Under the pieces are notes generated by a model. That model searched no databases and was not told the DNA's origin. It saw only the letters and a program-made list of their open reading frames with translations. A stretch of 64,000 nucleotides of DNA from assembly GCA_015689735.1 (NCBI GenBank), contig WVSP01000002.1, forward strand, positions 620,001-684,000, written 5' to 3'. Each line of letters opens with the position of its first letter. Positions within the stretch are counted from its first letter, which is position 1. Shown here in pieces: positions 1 to 9,128 of this stretch. This stretch comes from Rhodobacterales bacterium LSUCC0031 (GTDB lineage: Bacteria; Pseudomonadota; Alphaproteobacteria; Rhodobacterales; Rhodobacteraceae). The position numbers and the translations under genes were made by a program.

Positions 1-391
1 TATGCTGGCTTTCCTGAAACCAGACATGCTGGTTCGAGCTATGGCTGATCACCAGATCGATCAGCACCTTGACGCCCAATTCATGCGCACGCGCGATCAG
101 CGCGTCGAAATCGGCCAATGTGCCAAAGATCGGATCAACATCGCAATAATCGCTGACATCATAGCCGAAATCGAGCATGGGCGAGCGGAAGAAGGGCGAG
201 ATCCAGATCGCATCAGCCCCGAGTGCGGCCACATGGTCAAGCCGCGCGATGATACCCGCCAGATCGCCAATGCCATCGCCATTGCTGTCTTGAAAGCTGC
301 GCGGATAGATCTGGTAGATGACGGCCCCACGCCACCAATCGTGGTCGGGGGCAATGATATCTGCGGGCCGCAAGGATTGCATCACGGTCAT
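1..391 (-). CDS. aglA: Alpha-glucosidase, GH13 family (5' part only)
   Basis: Hydrolyses alpha-glucosides, such as sucrose, maltose or trehalose analogues, in the cytoplasm after import by the AglEFG(K) transporter. The visible 130 residues are the start of a GH13 (alpha/beta)8 barrel: a WWRGAVIYQIYPRSF strand, the DSNGDGIGDLAGI segment typical of oligo-1,6-glucosidases, and GADAIWISPFF. The conserved VLIDLVISHSS region I follows near residue 110. The gene runs off the left edge, so the catalytic Asp and Glu are not seen. The start at 391 (MTVMQS) lies 15 bases after the aglG stop; a second in-frame ATG is at 382. Position after aglG matches aglEFGAK order in Sinorhizobium. Family assignment is firm; the substrate is inferred from neighbours. 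Confidence 0.88.
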   Translation of the reverse strand, partial: MTVMQSLRPADIIAPDHDWWRGAVIYQIYPRSFQDSNGDGIGDLAGIIARLDHVAALGADAIWISPFFRSPMLDFGYDVSDYCDVDPIFGTLADFDALIARAHELGVKVLIDLVISHSSNQHVWFQESQH

Positions 392-406
392 TTGGAGGAG
401 AGCTTT

Positions 407-1582
407 CTATTTCACCGATCCGGCCAACAGGCCGCGAACGAGGTAGCGTTGCATTGTAAAGAAAACGATCAGCGGCACCGCAATCGAGACAAAGGCCGAG
501 GTGGCCAAAATCTCCCAATCGCCGCCGCGGGTACCCATCAACTCGACGATCTGGCGCGTCATCACCGTGGTCTGGCCGGAACTGTCGATCAAGAACACCA
601 TGGCGACCAACAGGTCATTCCAGGTCCACAAGAACTGGAAGATCGCGAAACTTGCCAGGGCCGGGAAACTCAAGGGCAGCACGATCTTGGTAAAGACCTG
701 AAAATCGGTCGCGCCATCGACCTTGGCGCATTCGATGATCTCGCGCGGCAGGCCGACCATGTAGTTGCGCAATAGGTAGATGGCGAGCGGCAGGCCAAAG
801 CCCGTATGGGCGAGCCAAACGCCCAAGTAACCCTTTCCAATGCCGATCTGGTTGTGCAGCGTCAAAAGCGGGATCAGCGCCAGTTGCAGCGGCACGACCA
901 GCATGGCCACCACGGCGGCGACCAACAGCGCGCGGCCCGGAAACTCCATCCACGCCAACGCATAGGCCGCGAAGGCCGCGATCAGGATGGGGATGATCGT
1001 GGCCGGGATCGTCACGGTCAGCGTGTTGAAAAAGGCCCGCGCCATCCCTTCGCGGTTGCCGGGATCGAACAGCACGCCGCGATAATTGGCCAGCGTGAAT
1101 TCCGGCGGGCTTTCGGCGGTGGCGAACACACGTTGGCCCCGCCCGCTGATCTGCGCGTCATTGCCCGACCAGATGTAATCGCCATTTTCGGCCACGCTCA
1201 ACGTCTCGCCCTCGCCCAGATCGGCGGTATCGCCGGGGCCAAACGCCGCGATGTCGCGCGAAGAAACGCCCCATGCGCTGATCACGGCGGCAACATCCGC
1301 GGCCGTCTCGGCGCGGCCATCGACGACGTAAAGATTTCCCTCGACGATAAAGACACCGTCACGTTCGACGCGGAACTCGCCGGGGTTAGCGGTGCGGAAC
1401 ACCTCGTTCTGGACAGCGGGAAACAGCGCCGCCCACCAGCCCGAGGTGCGGATTTGGTCGGTGGTGCGGAAGGACGACACCAATAGCCCCAAGGTCGGGA
1501 AGACCCAGATCAACACCAAGGCCGCAACCGATAGATGAACCGCCCAAGTCAGGCTCGATTTCTTGCCCGCGATGTTATCCAT
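407..1582 (-). CDS. aglG: Alpha-glucoside ABC transporter permease AglG
   Basis: Inner-membrane permease of a CUT1-type sugar ABC importer. The 391-residue protein has a first membrane helix at about 14-36, then a periplasmic insert of over 100 residues (about 50-165), then five helices. The insert makes it longer than usual MalG-like permeases (about 280 aa) but is normal for AglG. The cytoplasmic EAA loop (EIIECAKVDGATDFQVF, about 275-291) for ATPase contact is intact. It sits between aglF (30-base gap) and aglA (15-base gap) in one minus-strand operon. The ATPase subunit (AglK) is not in the window and probably lies beyond aglA. Confidence 0.92.
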   Translation of the reverse strand: MDNIAGKKSSLTWAVHLSVAALVLIWVFPTLGLLVSSFRTTDQIRTSGWWAALFPAVQNEVFRTANPGEFRVERDGVFIVEGNLYVVDGRAETAADVAAVISAWGVSSRDIAAFGPGDTADLGEGETLSVAENGDYIWSGNDAQISGRGQRVFATAESPPEFTLANYRGVLFDPGNREGMARAFFNTLTVTIPATIIPILIAAFAAYALAWMEFPGRALLVAAVVAMLVVPLQLALIPLLTLHNQIGIGKGYLGVWLAHTGFGLPLAIYLLRNYMVGLPREIIECAKVDGATDFQVFTKIVLPLSFPALASFAIFQFLWTWNDLLVAMVFLIDSSGQTTVMTRQIVELMGTRGGDWEILATSAFVSIAVPLIVFFTMQRYLVRGLLAGSVK

Positions 1583-1612
1583 GGGTCAGTACTCCCCTTC
1601 GGTCGCGGGCCA

Positions 1613-2614
1613 TCAGCGCATCTCCTTGCGGGCGTTATAGACGTTCCAAACAAGGATCGGCGTCACGAGCAGCATGATGACCATCGCCGCCGCCGACCCC
1701 ATGCCCCAATCATTGGCGCGGAACAGCTTGTCATACATGAAATTGGCCAAGACCTGCGTTTCCCACTGGCCGTTGGTCATGGCAAAGACGATGTCAAAGA
1801 CCTTGAGCACCACGATGGTGATGGTCGTCCAGACCACCACGATGGTACCAGCGATCTGCGGCACCTTGATCTTGAAGAAGATCTGGAACGGGTTCGCGCC
1901 ATCGACGATCGCAGCCTCGATGGTTTCTTCGGGAATACCGCGCAACGCCGCCGACAAGATCACCATGGCAAAGCCCGTCTGGATCCAGACCAGAACGACC
2001 ATCAGGAACAGGTTGTTCCAGAACGGCACGGTCAGCCATGTGACGGGTGCCGCCCCGCCGAATTGCAGGTAAAGCGCGTTCAGGATGCCGATCTGCGCCA
2101 CATCCTCGGGGCGGGCGTCATAGACCAGCTTGAAGATCACCGCGGCGCCCACAAAGGAAATCGCCATCGGCATGAAGATCAGCGATTTCGCAAGATTGCC
2201 CCAGCCGATCCGATCGGTCAGCTGCGCCGCCAACAGCCCAAAGGCGGTCGAGGCAGCAGGTACGATCAAAAGCCAAAGGAAATTGTTGCGCAGAGCCTCC
2301 CAGAATTTGGGATCGTCCAGCATGCGCGCGTAATTCTCGGCGCCCACAAAGGCCCCGCCCGCGTTGCGATCGATCATCGACAGGCGTAGCGTCTCGAACA
2401 CCGGGTAGGCAAGGTAGAGCCCCAGCGCAAACAGCGCGGGAAACAGGAACAACCAAGGCCGGATTGCATTCGCGCGGTTGATATTGCGCCCGGTATTGGG
2501 GCCACGCGCAGGAAACAACACCCGGTCAAGAAACAGGTTCGAGAGGTAGAAATAAGCCACGCAGCCGCCGACGCCCAAAACGATGGTGACAATCGCTTGT
2601 ATTGCCGGATTCAT
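1613..2614 (-). CDS. aglF: Alpha-glucoside ABC transporter permease AglF
   Basis: Partner permease to AglG. The 333-residue protein starts with an isolated membrane helix (about 6-30), a short polar linker, then a MalF-like set of helices with a C-terminal EAA loop (ETIEAAIVDGANPFQIFFKI, about 230-249). With AglG it should form the membrane channel that receives sugar from AglE. The gene is 78 bases downstream of aglE, separated by a stem-loop, so the binding protein can be made in excess over the permeases. Membership of the CUT1 family is clear; alpha-glucoside specificity comes from the locus. Confidence 0.92.
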   Translation of the reverse strand: MNPAIQAIVTIVLGVGGCVAYFYLSNLFLDRVLFPARGPNTGRNINRANAIRPWLFLFPALFALGLYLAYPVFETLRLSMIDRNAGGAFVGAENYARMLDDPKFWEALRNNFLWLLIVPAASTAFGLLAAQLTDRIGWGNLAKSLIFMPMAISFVGAAVIFKLVYDARPEDVAQIGILNALYLQFGGAAPVTWLTVPFWNNLFLMVVLVWIQTGFAMVILSAALRGIPEETIEAAIVDGANPFQIFFKIKVPQIAGTIVVVWTTITIVVLKVFDIVFAMTNGQWETQVLANFMYDKLFRANDWGMGSAAAMVIMLLVTPILVWNVYNARKEMR

Positions 2615-2644
2615 CTGCGCCCCCCGATATACTTGACAGAATGA

Positions 2645-2664
2645 TCCGGCCCCGAAGGGCCGGA
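2645..2664 (-). terminator. Intercistronic stem-loop after aglE
   Basis: A perfect 8-bp stem (TCCGGCCC / GGGCCGGA) with a CGAA tetraloop lies between the aglE stop and the aglF start. There is no T-run, so it more likely stabilises the aglE mRNA or partly attenuates transcription than fully terminates it. Such hairpins are common after binding-protein genes. Confidence 0.6.
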
Positions 2665-2692
2665 CCGAGATCAGCCTTGCAACTGCAAGGGC

Positions 2693-4051
2693 TTACTTCA
2701 GCGCGTCCCAGCTTGCCTGGATCGTGTCGGCCACGGCCTGCGCGTCTGCACCGCCGACATAATCGACCATACCCGTCCAGAAGCTGCCAGCACCCACACC
2801 ACCCGGCATCAGGTCGGAACCGTCAAAGCGGAAAGTGGTGGCGTTGAGCAAGATCTCGCCCTGACCGGCCTCGACAGCACTGGGGTAGGCCTCGAGGTTC
2901 ACACCCGAATGGGGCGTCAAGAACCCGCCCTGCGCCATCATGATCTCATGGGCAAAGGGTGTTTGCAGGAAGGCCATGAAGGCTGCCGCCGCATCGGACG
3001 GATCGGTGACCGCCATCAGCGTGCCGCCGCCCAGAACCGGGTTGCCGAGATCTTCACCCGCGAAGGAGGGGAAGTAGAAGTAATCGGCATCTTCACCCAC
3101 AACGGTGCCTTCGGGGAAGAAGGCGGGGATGAAGCTTGCCTGACGGTGCATGTAGCAGCCCGGAGGCGATGCGAAAAGGCCTGCGGGGCTGTCGCGGAAA
3201 TCAGTCGTGGCGACCGCACCCGCGCCACCGGCGACATAGGCATCATTGCGTGCGAAGGAACCAAACACCTCGATCGCGTTCACGACGCGGGGGTCGTTGA
3301 AGGGCATCGCGTTGGTGGTCCAAGCGTCATAGACATCGGGGGTCTGCGTACGCAGCATGATATCTTCGACCCAGTCGGTGGCCGGCCAGCCGGTTGCCGC
3401 ACCCGAACCCAGACCGATGCACCACGGCGTGCCGCCATCGGCGACGATCTGGTCGCTCAGCGCGATCAGCTCTTCCATCGTGGTGGGGATCTCGTAGCCT
3501 GCATCCTCGAAGTTTTCGGGGACATACCACACAAGCGATTTGAGGTTCACGTTGAAGAAGAAGCCGTAGAACTCGTCTTGACCGGCGGCATTGGCATAGG
3601 TGCCAAGATCCACCCAAGACGACCCGGCGGCATAGTTCTCGTTCACCCAAGCGGCCATATCGGCACCCAAGGGGCTGAGCTGGCCATTACCGGCCAAGAC
3701 GGCGGCAAGACCGGGCTGCGGGAAGACCGCGATATTCGGGGCCGAGCCTGCTTCGACGTCGATGACGATCTGCTGTTCGAAGCTGTCCGACCCCGTGTAG
3801 CTCGCATCGACGCCGGTGGCGGCTTCGAAGTAGTTGAGCAAGATATCGAAACGCTCGGCCTCGGGCGAGAGCCACGGGCCGGAGACGGTCAAGGTCTGAC
3901 CGGCAAGGCTGGGCGCCGATGCCGCGAAAGCGGCATAGCTGTCCCAATTAAAGGCACCCTCGCCTTGGGCAAAGGGCATATGCGCATCGGCCAGCGCACC
4001 GCCCGCCGAAAGTGCGACGACCGCCGCGCTGATCATCAAGGAATGTTTCAT
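2693..4051 (-). CDS. aglE: Alpha-glucoside ABC transporter substrate-binding protein AglE
   Basis: Periplasmic solute-binding protein that delivers alpha-glucosides to AglFG. The 452-residue precursor has a clear Sec signal peptide (MKHSLMISAAVVALSAGGALA, cleavage near 21). The mature part follows the cluster-1 extracellular-binding fold, with many aromatic residues for sugar stacking. The start at 4051 has a strong GGGAGGAC ribosome-binding site. It is the first gene of the minus-strand operon and diverges from aglR across a 269-base region containing two LacI-type palindromes. Confidence 0.92.
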   Translation of the reverse strand: MKHSLMISAAVVALSAGGALADAHMPFAQGEGAFNWDSYAAFAASAPSLAGQTLTVSGPWLSPEAERFDILLNYFEAATGVDASYTGSDSFEQQIVIDVEAGSAPNIAVFPQPGLAAVLAGNGQLSPLGADMAAWVNENYAAGSSWVDLGTYANAAGQDEFYGFFFNVNLKSLVWYVPENFEDAGYEIPTTMEELIALSDQIVADGGTPWCIGLGSGAATGWPATDWVEDIMLRTQTPDVYDAWTTNAMPFNDPRVVNAIEVFGSFARNDAYVAGGAGAVATTDFRDSPAGLFASPPGCYMHRQASFIPAFFPEGTVVGEDADYFYFPSFAGEDLGNPVLGGGTLMAVTDPSDAAAAFMAFLQTPFAHEIMMAQGGFLTPHSGVNLEAYPSAVEAGQGEILLNATTFRFDGSDLMPGGVGAGSFWTGMVDYVGGADAQAVADTIQASWDALK

Positions 4052-4128
4052 TCTGTCCTCCCAGGAAACTGTCGATCGTCTGAACCGACATTAACTTGCA
4101 CCCAGGCGCCGGCCCTTGGCCAAATTTT

Positions 4129-4142
4129 CCAAAGCGCTTTGG
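4129..4142. promoter_or_regulatory. Candidate AglR operator 1 (CCAAAGCGCTTTGG)
   Basis: A perfect 14-base palindrome with a central CG, the symmetry and core typical of LacI/GalR-family operators. It lies about 78 bases upstream of the aglE start, where a repressor could block the transporter promoter. Assignment to AglR is inferred from position and family. Confidence 0.7.
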
Positions 4143-4295
4143 GTTGCGCTTACAGTTTCGAAAACAACTGAGTCTGTCAATCCACCTTGCGCAGAATATT
4201 GAATTCACAACAAGGATTTCGCAGATGCAGAAAAAACAGGCTGTTTTGAATCTTTGACAATCCGCCATATCCGGCGCTAGCTTCGGGTCAAAATT

Positions 4296-4307
4296 CAAAC
4301 CGGTTTG
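4296..4307. promoter_or_regulatory. Candidate AglR operator 2 (CAAACCGGTTTG)
   Basis: A perfect 12-base palindrome with central CG, 13 bases before the aglR start codon. Its outer bases resemble operator 1 (CAAA...TTTG in both). Position suggests autoregulation of aglR and of the downstream GH1 and glucokinase genes. Confidence 0.6.
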
Positions 4308-4320
4308 GAACACAGCGCGC

Positions 4321-5343
4321 ATGAACCTCAAGGAGTTGGCAGAATCGCTCAACCTCAGCCCGACCACGGTCAGCCGTGCGTTGAACGGCTACCCAGAAGT
4401 GCGCGAGGAAACCCGCAACCGGGTCATGGCCGCGGCAAAAGCGGCCAACTATGCCCCGAACATCCGTGCGCGGCGCTTGGCCACAGGGCGCGCGATGACG
4501 ATCGGCCATGTGATCCCCCTGACCGGCCGCGCCGAGATGGTGAACCCGATTTTTGCCGATTTCCTGATCGGCGCAGGCGAGGTCTATGCCGCCGAGGGCT
4601 ATGATCTGCTCTTGTCGATGGTCCCTGAATCCGAGACCGAGAGCGCCTTTCGCCAAATGGCGGCCAATGCCTCGGTCGATGGGGTGATGGTGCAAGCGCC
4701 ACAGGAAAACGACCCGCGGATCGGATTGCTGACCGAGCTTGGCCTGCCTTTCCTTGTTCATGGGCGCACGGGCGATGCACAAGGTTATAGCTGGCTCGAT
4801 ATTGCCAATCTGCGTGCCTTTCGCCGCGCGACGGAATTCCTGCTTGATCTGGGCCATCGCCGGATCGCCTTGATCAACGGTCAGGAAAGCTTCGATTTCG
4901 CGCGCCGCCGCCGCCGCGGCTTTGAAGAGGCGCTGGCCGCACGCGATGCCGTGGCCCTACCCCATCTGATGGCAAGCGATGCCATGACCGAAGGTTTTGG
5001 CTATCTGACCGCCGGGAAGATGCTGGACGGACCCGCGCCGCCCACGGCCTTTCTGGTGTCATCGGTCATCTTGGCCATCGGTGTGCGCCGCGCTGCCGGT
5101 GAGCGCGGCTTGCGCATGGGGCGCGATATCTCGGTCATCTGCCATGATGACGAGCTGAGTTATCTCAACAATGATGTGGGCGGCCCTGCCTTTACCGCCA
5201 CGCGGTCATCGATCCGCGCCGCGGGGCGGCGCTGCGCCGAGATCTTGATCAAGCTCATCGGCAACCCAGACCACCCCCCGATCCAGGAGCTTTGGGATGT
5301 GGACCTGACCGTTGGCCGTTCCACCGGCCCCTGCCCCGGCTAA
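4321..5343 (+). CDS. aglR: LacI-family transcriptional regulator AglR
   Basis: DNA-binding sugar-responsive repressor, 340 residues. The N-terminal LacI helix-turn-helix is textbook (MNLKELAESLNLSPTTVSRAL, then GYPEVREETRNRV and a hinge ending LATGRA near 58). A periplasmic-binding-protein-like effector domain follows (about 60-330). It is encoded divergently from aglEFGA and in line with the GH1 glycosidase and glucokinase genes, so it probably controls the whole locus through the two palindromes in the intergenic region. The inducer is unknown, possibly an alpha-glucoside or glucose. Confidence 0.9.
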   Translation: MNLKELAESLNLSPTTVSRALNGYPEVREETRNRVMAAAKAANYAPNIRARRLATGRAMTIGHVIPLTGRAEMVNPIFADFLIGAGEVYAAEGYDLLLSMVPESETESAFRQMAANASVDGVMVQAPQENDPRIGLLTELGLPFLVHGRTGDAQGYSWLDIANLRAFRRATEFLLDLGHRRIALINGQESFDFARRRRRGFEEALAARDAVALPHLMASDAMTEGFGYLTAGKMLDGPAPPTAFLVSSVILAIGVRRAAGERGLRMGRDISVICHDDELSYLNNDVGGPAFTATRSSIRAAGRRCAEILIKLIGNPDHPPIQELWDVDLTVGRSTGPCPG

Positions 5344-5363
5344 CACCGCACAAGGACATCCCC

Positions 5364-6677
5364 ATGGACTTCACCCGCGCCGATTTTCCCGAAGGGTTCC
5401 TCTTCGGTGTCGCCACCTCGTCCTACCAGATCGAGGGGCATGGCTTTGGCGGGGCTGGCCCGACCCATTGGGACAGCTTTGCCGCCACGCCCGGCAACGT
5501 CGTGCGCGCCGAGGATGGCAAGATCGCCTGCGACCATTACCACCGCTGGCGCGATGATCTCGACCTGATCAAGGCGATGGGGGCCGATGTCTATCGGTTC
5601 TCGACCTCATGGGCGCGGGTCTTGCCCGAAGGGACGGGCGCACCCAACCAGGCGGGGCTCGATTTCTATGACCGCCTGGTCGATGGGATGCTTGCGCGCG
5701 GGATCAAGCCCGCGGCCACGCTCTACCATTGGGAATTGCCGCAAGCCTTGGCCGATCAAGGCGGTTGGCGCAATGCCTCCATGCCCGATTGGTTTGCCGA
5801 TTACACCCATCTGGTGATGTCGCGGATCGGGGACCGGCTCTGGTCGGCCGCCCCTATCAACGAGCCGTGGTGTGTCAGCTGGCTGTCGCATTTCGAAGGG
5901 ATCCATGCGCCGGGTCTGCGCGACATCCGAGCGACGGCGCGCGCCATGCATCACGTACTCGTCAGCCATGGCCGGTCCATCCAGGTGATGCGCGGTCTGG
6001 GAATGAAAAACCTTGGTGCGGTGTGCAATTTCGAATGGGCCGAACCCGCCAGTGACGCGCCCCAAGATATCGCCGCCGCCGCGCGCTACGACGCCATTTA
6101 TAACCGTTTCTTCCTTGGCGGCCTCTTTAAGGGTGCCTACCCGCCCGAGGTGCTTGCCGGGCTTGGCCCCCATCTGCCCAAGGGATGGGAGGATGATTTC
6201 CCCACCATCCAGGCGCCGCTCGACTGGCTGGGGCTGAACTACTACACGCGCAAGTTGATCCGCCACGCCGATCAGCCATGGCCCAGCTACGCCGAGGCCC
6301 CCACGCGCCTGCCGCTCACCCAGATGGGATGGGAAATTTACCCCGAGGGCCTGCGCGATTTCCTGATCCGCACAGCGCGCGATTATTCAGGCGACCTGCC
6401 GCTTTTCGTCACGGAAAACGGCATGGCAAATCCCGACCAACCCGACCAGCCGGACCGAGCTCGCATCGGCTATCTCGCGCAACATTTGCAAGCGGTGCAA
6501 GGCGCTGTTGGTGCCGGTGCGCCAGTGGCGGGCTATTTCGTCTGGTCCTTGATGGACAATTTCGAATGGTCGCTCGGCTATGAGAAACGCTTTGGTCTGA
6601 TCCATGTCGATTTCGAGACCTTGGCAAGGACGCCCAAAGCATCCTATCACGCGCTCGCGCAATGGTGGCGCGGCTAA
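5364..6677 (+). CDS. bglB: GH1 family beta-glucosidase/beta-galactosidase
   Basis: Retaining beta-glycosidase of 437 residues, the normal GH1 length. The N-terminal FPEGFLFGVATSSYQIEG signature, acid/base Glu in INEPW (near 168) and nucleophile Glu in LFVTENG (near 348) are all present, so it should be active. There is no signal peptide, so it is cytoplasmic. The start at 5364 has AAGGA eight bases upstream. It lies 20 bases after aglR and 13 bases before the glucokinase gene, which suggests it releases glucose for phosphorylation. A beta-glycosidase in an alpha-glucoside locus widens the likely diet. Confidence 0.9.
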   Translation: MDFTRADFPEGFLFGVATSSYQIEGHGFGGAGPTHWDSFAATPGNVVRAEDGKIACDHYHRWRDDLDLIKAMGADVYRFSTSWARVLPEGTGAPNQAGLDFYDRLVDGMLARGIKPAATLYHWELPQALADQGGWRNASMPDWFADYTHLVMSRIGDRLWSAAPINEPWCVSWLSHFEGIHAPGLRDIRATARAMHHVLVSHGRSIQVMRGLGMKNLGAVCNFEWAEPASDAPQDIAAAARYDAIYNRFFLGGLFKGAYPPEVLAGLGPHLPKGWEDDFPTIQAPLDWLGLNYYTRKLIRHADQPWPSYAEAPTRLPLTQMGWEIYPEGLRDFLIRTARDYSGDLPLFVTENGMANPDQPDQPDRARIGYLAQHLQAVQGAVGAGAPVAGYFVWSLMDNFEWSLGYEKRFGLIHVDFETLARTPKASYHALAQWWRG

Positions 6678-6690
6678 GGGCAAGACAAGC

Positions 6691-7662
6691 GTGATACGCG
6701 ATATGGGCAATCTGACAGGCAAAACCGGCTTAAGCCTTGTCGCCGATATCGGCGGCACCAATACCCGTGTCGCCGTGGCGCATGGCGCGATCGTTGATCG
6801 CGACACGGTCAGACGCCACGCCAATGCCGATTACCCCGACCTGACGGCGGTCCTTGGCCAATATCTGGCCCAAAGCGGCATCGCCGCCCAGCAGATCACC
6901 GGCATTTGCGTCGCCGCCGCGGGGCCTGTGCATGACGGGGTGGCGCAGCTGACCAATCTCGATTGGCAGATCGATCGCGCAACGCTTGGCCAAAGCTTTG
7001 GTGCAGGCAAGGTCGCGGTGCTCAATGACCTCCAAGCCCAAGGCCATGCCATCGGTCATATCGATCCGGCCGAGCTTGATCAGATCATCGCGCAACCCGC
7101 TGCCCCGGCCCATGCGGCCAAGCTGGTGGTCGGCCTTGGGACAGGCTTCAACGCCTGCCCGGTCTTTGACACCGATATGGGCCGTTTCGTCCCCCCCTCC
7201 GAGGCGGGGCATGTCAGCCTGCCCGCCCTTGGCGGCCGCATGTCCGATCTGACCGCCGCCATGATCGCCGATTTTGGCTTTGCCTCGGTCGAAGAAGTGC
7301 TCTCGGGGCGCGGCATCAGCTACCTGCACCGCGTCTTGCACGGCCAAAGTGCCGAACCCGCGCAGATCATGGCCAATCTCGCCGCGGGCGAGCCCGAGGC
7401 CTGCGCCACGGCCGCTGCCTTTGTCGCGGTCATGGGCACGGTCGTTGGCGATCTGGCGCTGGCGCACCTGCCCTTTGGCGGCATCTACCTTGTGGGCGGC
7501 GTCACCCGTGCCTTTACCCCCTACCTCGCCCGGTTCGGCTTTGCCGATCACCTGCGCGCCAAGGGGCGTTTCGCCGGTTTCATGGACCGTTTCGGCGTCT
7601 TTGCCGTGCGCGACGATTACGCCGCGCTCACCGGCTGCGCCTCGCATCTGGCCAAGCTCTAA
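6691..7662 (+). CDS. glk: Glucokinase
   Basis: Phosphorylates glucose at C6 with ATP, feeding intracellular glucose from AglA and the GH1 enzyme into central metabolism. It is a bacterial GlcK of the ROK-unrelated glucokinase family, with the N-terminal phosphate-binding motif LVADIGGTNTRVAVA, catalytic region VLNDLQAQGHAI near 110, and VVGLGTGFNACPV. The start is uncertain: GTG at 6691 has AAGGG ten bases upstream, while ATG at 6703 has no clear ribosome-binding site. The stop overlaps the convergent M32 peptidase stop by four bases. Confidence 0.9.
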   Translation: MIRDMGNLTGKTGLSLVADIGGTNTRVAVAHGAIVDRDTVRRHANADYPDLTAVLGQYLAQSGIAAQQITGICVAAAGPVHDGVAQLTNLDWQIDRATLGQSFGAGKVAVLNDLQAQGHAIGHIDPAELDQIIAQPAAPAHAAKLVVGLGTGFNACPVFDTDMGRFVPPSEAGHVSLPALGGRMSDLTAAMIADFGFASVEEVLSGRGISYLHRVLHGQSAEPAQIMANLAAGEPEACATAAAFVAVMGTVVGDLALAHLPFGGIYLVGGVTRAFTPYLARFGFADHLRAKGRFAGFMDRFGVFAVRDDYAALTGCASHLAKL

Positions 7663-9128
7663 AGCCCGTAAAGCGCCTCGTATTTCGCCCCGAGATAGCC
7701 AAGCAGCGGCCCTTCGCTAACGGTGGCACCCGTGGCATGCGCGATCGTCTCGCGCGGGGGGCGCAGACCGCCGTGACGTTGCAGATTGTCGCGCAACCAG
7801 CCAAGCGCAGCCGCCACATCGCCCCCTGCCAAGCGATCATCAAGATCGGGCAACCCCGCGCGCATGGCATCATAGAGGCACCCCGCATAGACATTGCCAA
7901 GGCTATAGGTCGGGAAATAGCCAAAAAGCCCCACCGGCCAATGCACATCTTGCAACACCCCGTTGGAGGGTTTGTCCACGGCCAACCCGAAATCGGCGGC
8001 AAAACGGTCGTTCCACGCCGCCTCCAGATCGCCAAGCACCAAATCGCCCCTGATCAAGGCGCGCTCCAGATCGAAGCGCAGCATGATATGCAGGTTGTAA
8101 TGCACCTCGTCGGCCTCGGTGCGGATATAGCCTGCGGCGACCCGATTGACGGCGCGGGCGAAATCCTCCGGCGTCGTTACGGAAAGCGGCCCGAAATGGT
8201 CGCGCATCCGGCCATAAAGCCACTGGCAAAAGGCAGGCGAGCGGCCAAGCTGGTTTTCATAGATCCGGCTTTGGCTTTCATGCACGCCCATCGACACGCC
8301 TTGGCCCAAGATACTGAGACCATAGTCCTGCGCGATGTTCTGCTCATAGCCTGCATGCCCCACCTCGTGAATGGTGGAAAAGATGCAGCCCAAGGGGTCA
8401 GAAGTGTCGATACGGGTGGTGATGCGCACATCGTTATGCGACCCAGAAGAAAAGGGATGCACGGCCTCGTCGATGCGGCCACGGCTCAGATCATAGCCAA
8501 AGGCCTCGGCCACCTCGCGCGCGAGATCGCGCTGTGCTTGCGCCGGAAAATGCCCGCTTAGAACCGGCGCATCGGGTGCATCGGCAAGCCTGCCGCGCAG
8601 ATCGACAAGCCCCGGCCGCATACGGTCGAACAGCGCCGCGATCTCGGCCCCGGTGATGCCCGGCTCATACCCTTCAAGCAGCGCGTCATAAGGATCGCCC
8701 GCCTCCGCCAGCGCCGCCGCCTCCGTGCGGCGCAGCGCAATCACCTGCCCCAGCACCGGCAGGAAGCTTGCCAGATCATCGTCTTTGCGCGCAGCCGCCC
8801 ATTTGCCTTGCGCCACCGATGTCACCCGCGCGATCTCGGCGGCCAAATCCCCAGGCACCCGACAGGCGCGCCGATAGCTCTGCGCGATCAGCCGCAGCTG
8901 TGCGGCCTCCGCCGGGCTGGTGGCCTCGGCGCTGTCCAGCCATGCCCCCACGCGCGGATCGGTGCGCCGCGCATGCAACACCCCCTCGAGCGCCGCCATC
9001 TCCTCGCCGCGTTGCAAAGCTGCACCACGCGGCATCATGGTCTCTTGGTCCCAGCCAAGTCGCCCCATGATTTGCGACAGCGCCTCGGTCTCGCGTTGAA
9101 AGGCCAGAAGGTCGGACAGCGCGCTCAT
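7659..9128 (-). CDS. Carboxypeptidase, M32 family (Taq type)
   Basis: Zinc metallo-carboxypeptidase that trims C-terminal residues of peptides in the cytoplasm. The 489-residue length is normal for M32. The HExxH zinc motif is present as HEVGH (in STIHEVGHAGYEQ), followed by the family-specific GVHESQSR segment and IRTEADEVHYNLH. The start at 9128 overlaps the ctaA stop as ATGA, which indicates translational coupling with the upstream heme A synthase gene. A functional link to heme A synthesis is not obvious. Confidence 0.92.
   Translation of the reverse strand: MSALSDLLAFQRETEALSQIMGRLGWDQETMMPRGAALQRGEEMAALEGVLHARRTDPRVGAWLDSAEATSPAEAAQLRLIAQSYRRACRVPGDLAAEIARVTSVAQGKWAAARKDDDLASFLPVLGQVIALRRTEAAALAEAGDPYDALLEGYEPGITGAEIAALFDRMRPGLVDLRGRLADAPDAPVLSGHFPAQAQRDLAREVAEAFGYDLSRGRIDEAVHPFSSGSHNDVRITTRIDTSDPLGCIFSTIHEVGHAGYEQNIAQDYGLSILGQGVSMGVHESQSRIYENQLGRSPAFCQWLYGRMRDHFGPLSVTTPEDFARAVNRVAAGYIRTEADEVHYNLHIMLRFDLERALIRGDLVLGDLEAAWNDRFAADFGLAVDKPSNGVLQDVHWPVGLFGYFPTYSLGNVYAGCLYDAMRAGLPDLDDRLAGGDVAAALGWLRDNLQRHGGLRPPRETIAHATGATVSEGPLLGYLGAKYEALYGL

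Larger units (their letters stand above)
4052..4320. promoter_or_regulatory. Divergent control region aglE / aglR
   Basis: This gene-free stretch must hold the promoters for both arms of the sugar locus. It contains two LacI-family-like palindromes, annotated separately, one central and one just before aglR. It is clearly richer in A/T than the flanking genes. Confidence 0.75.

Noticed and set aside
1613-2389. Long plus-strand open frames over the agl, puc and mfd genes
   Set aside because: They are antisense shadows of GC-rich genes. Their translations are rich in Arg/His/Gln without domain signals, while the opposite strand encodes full known families.
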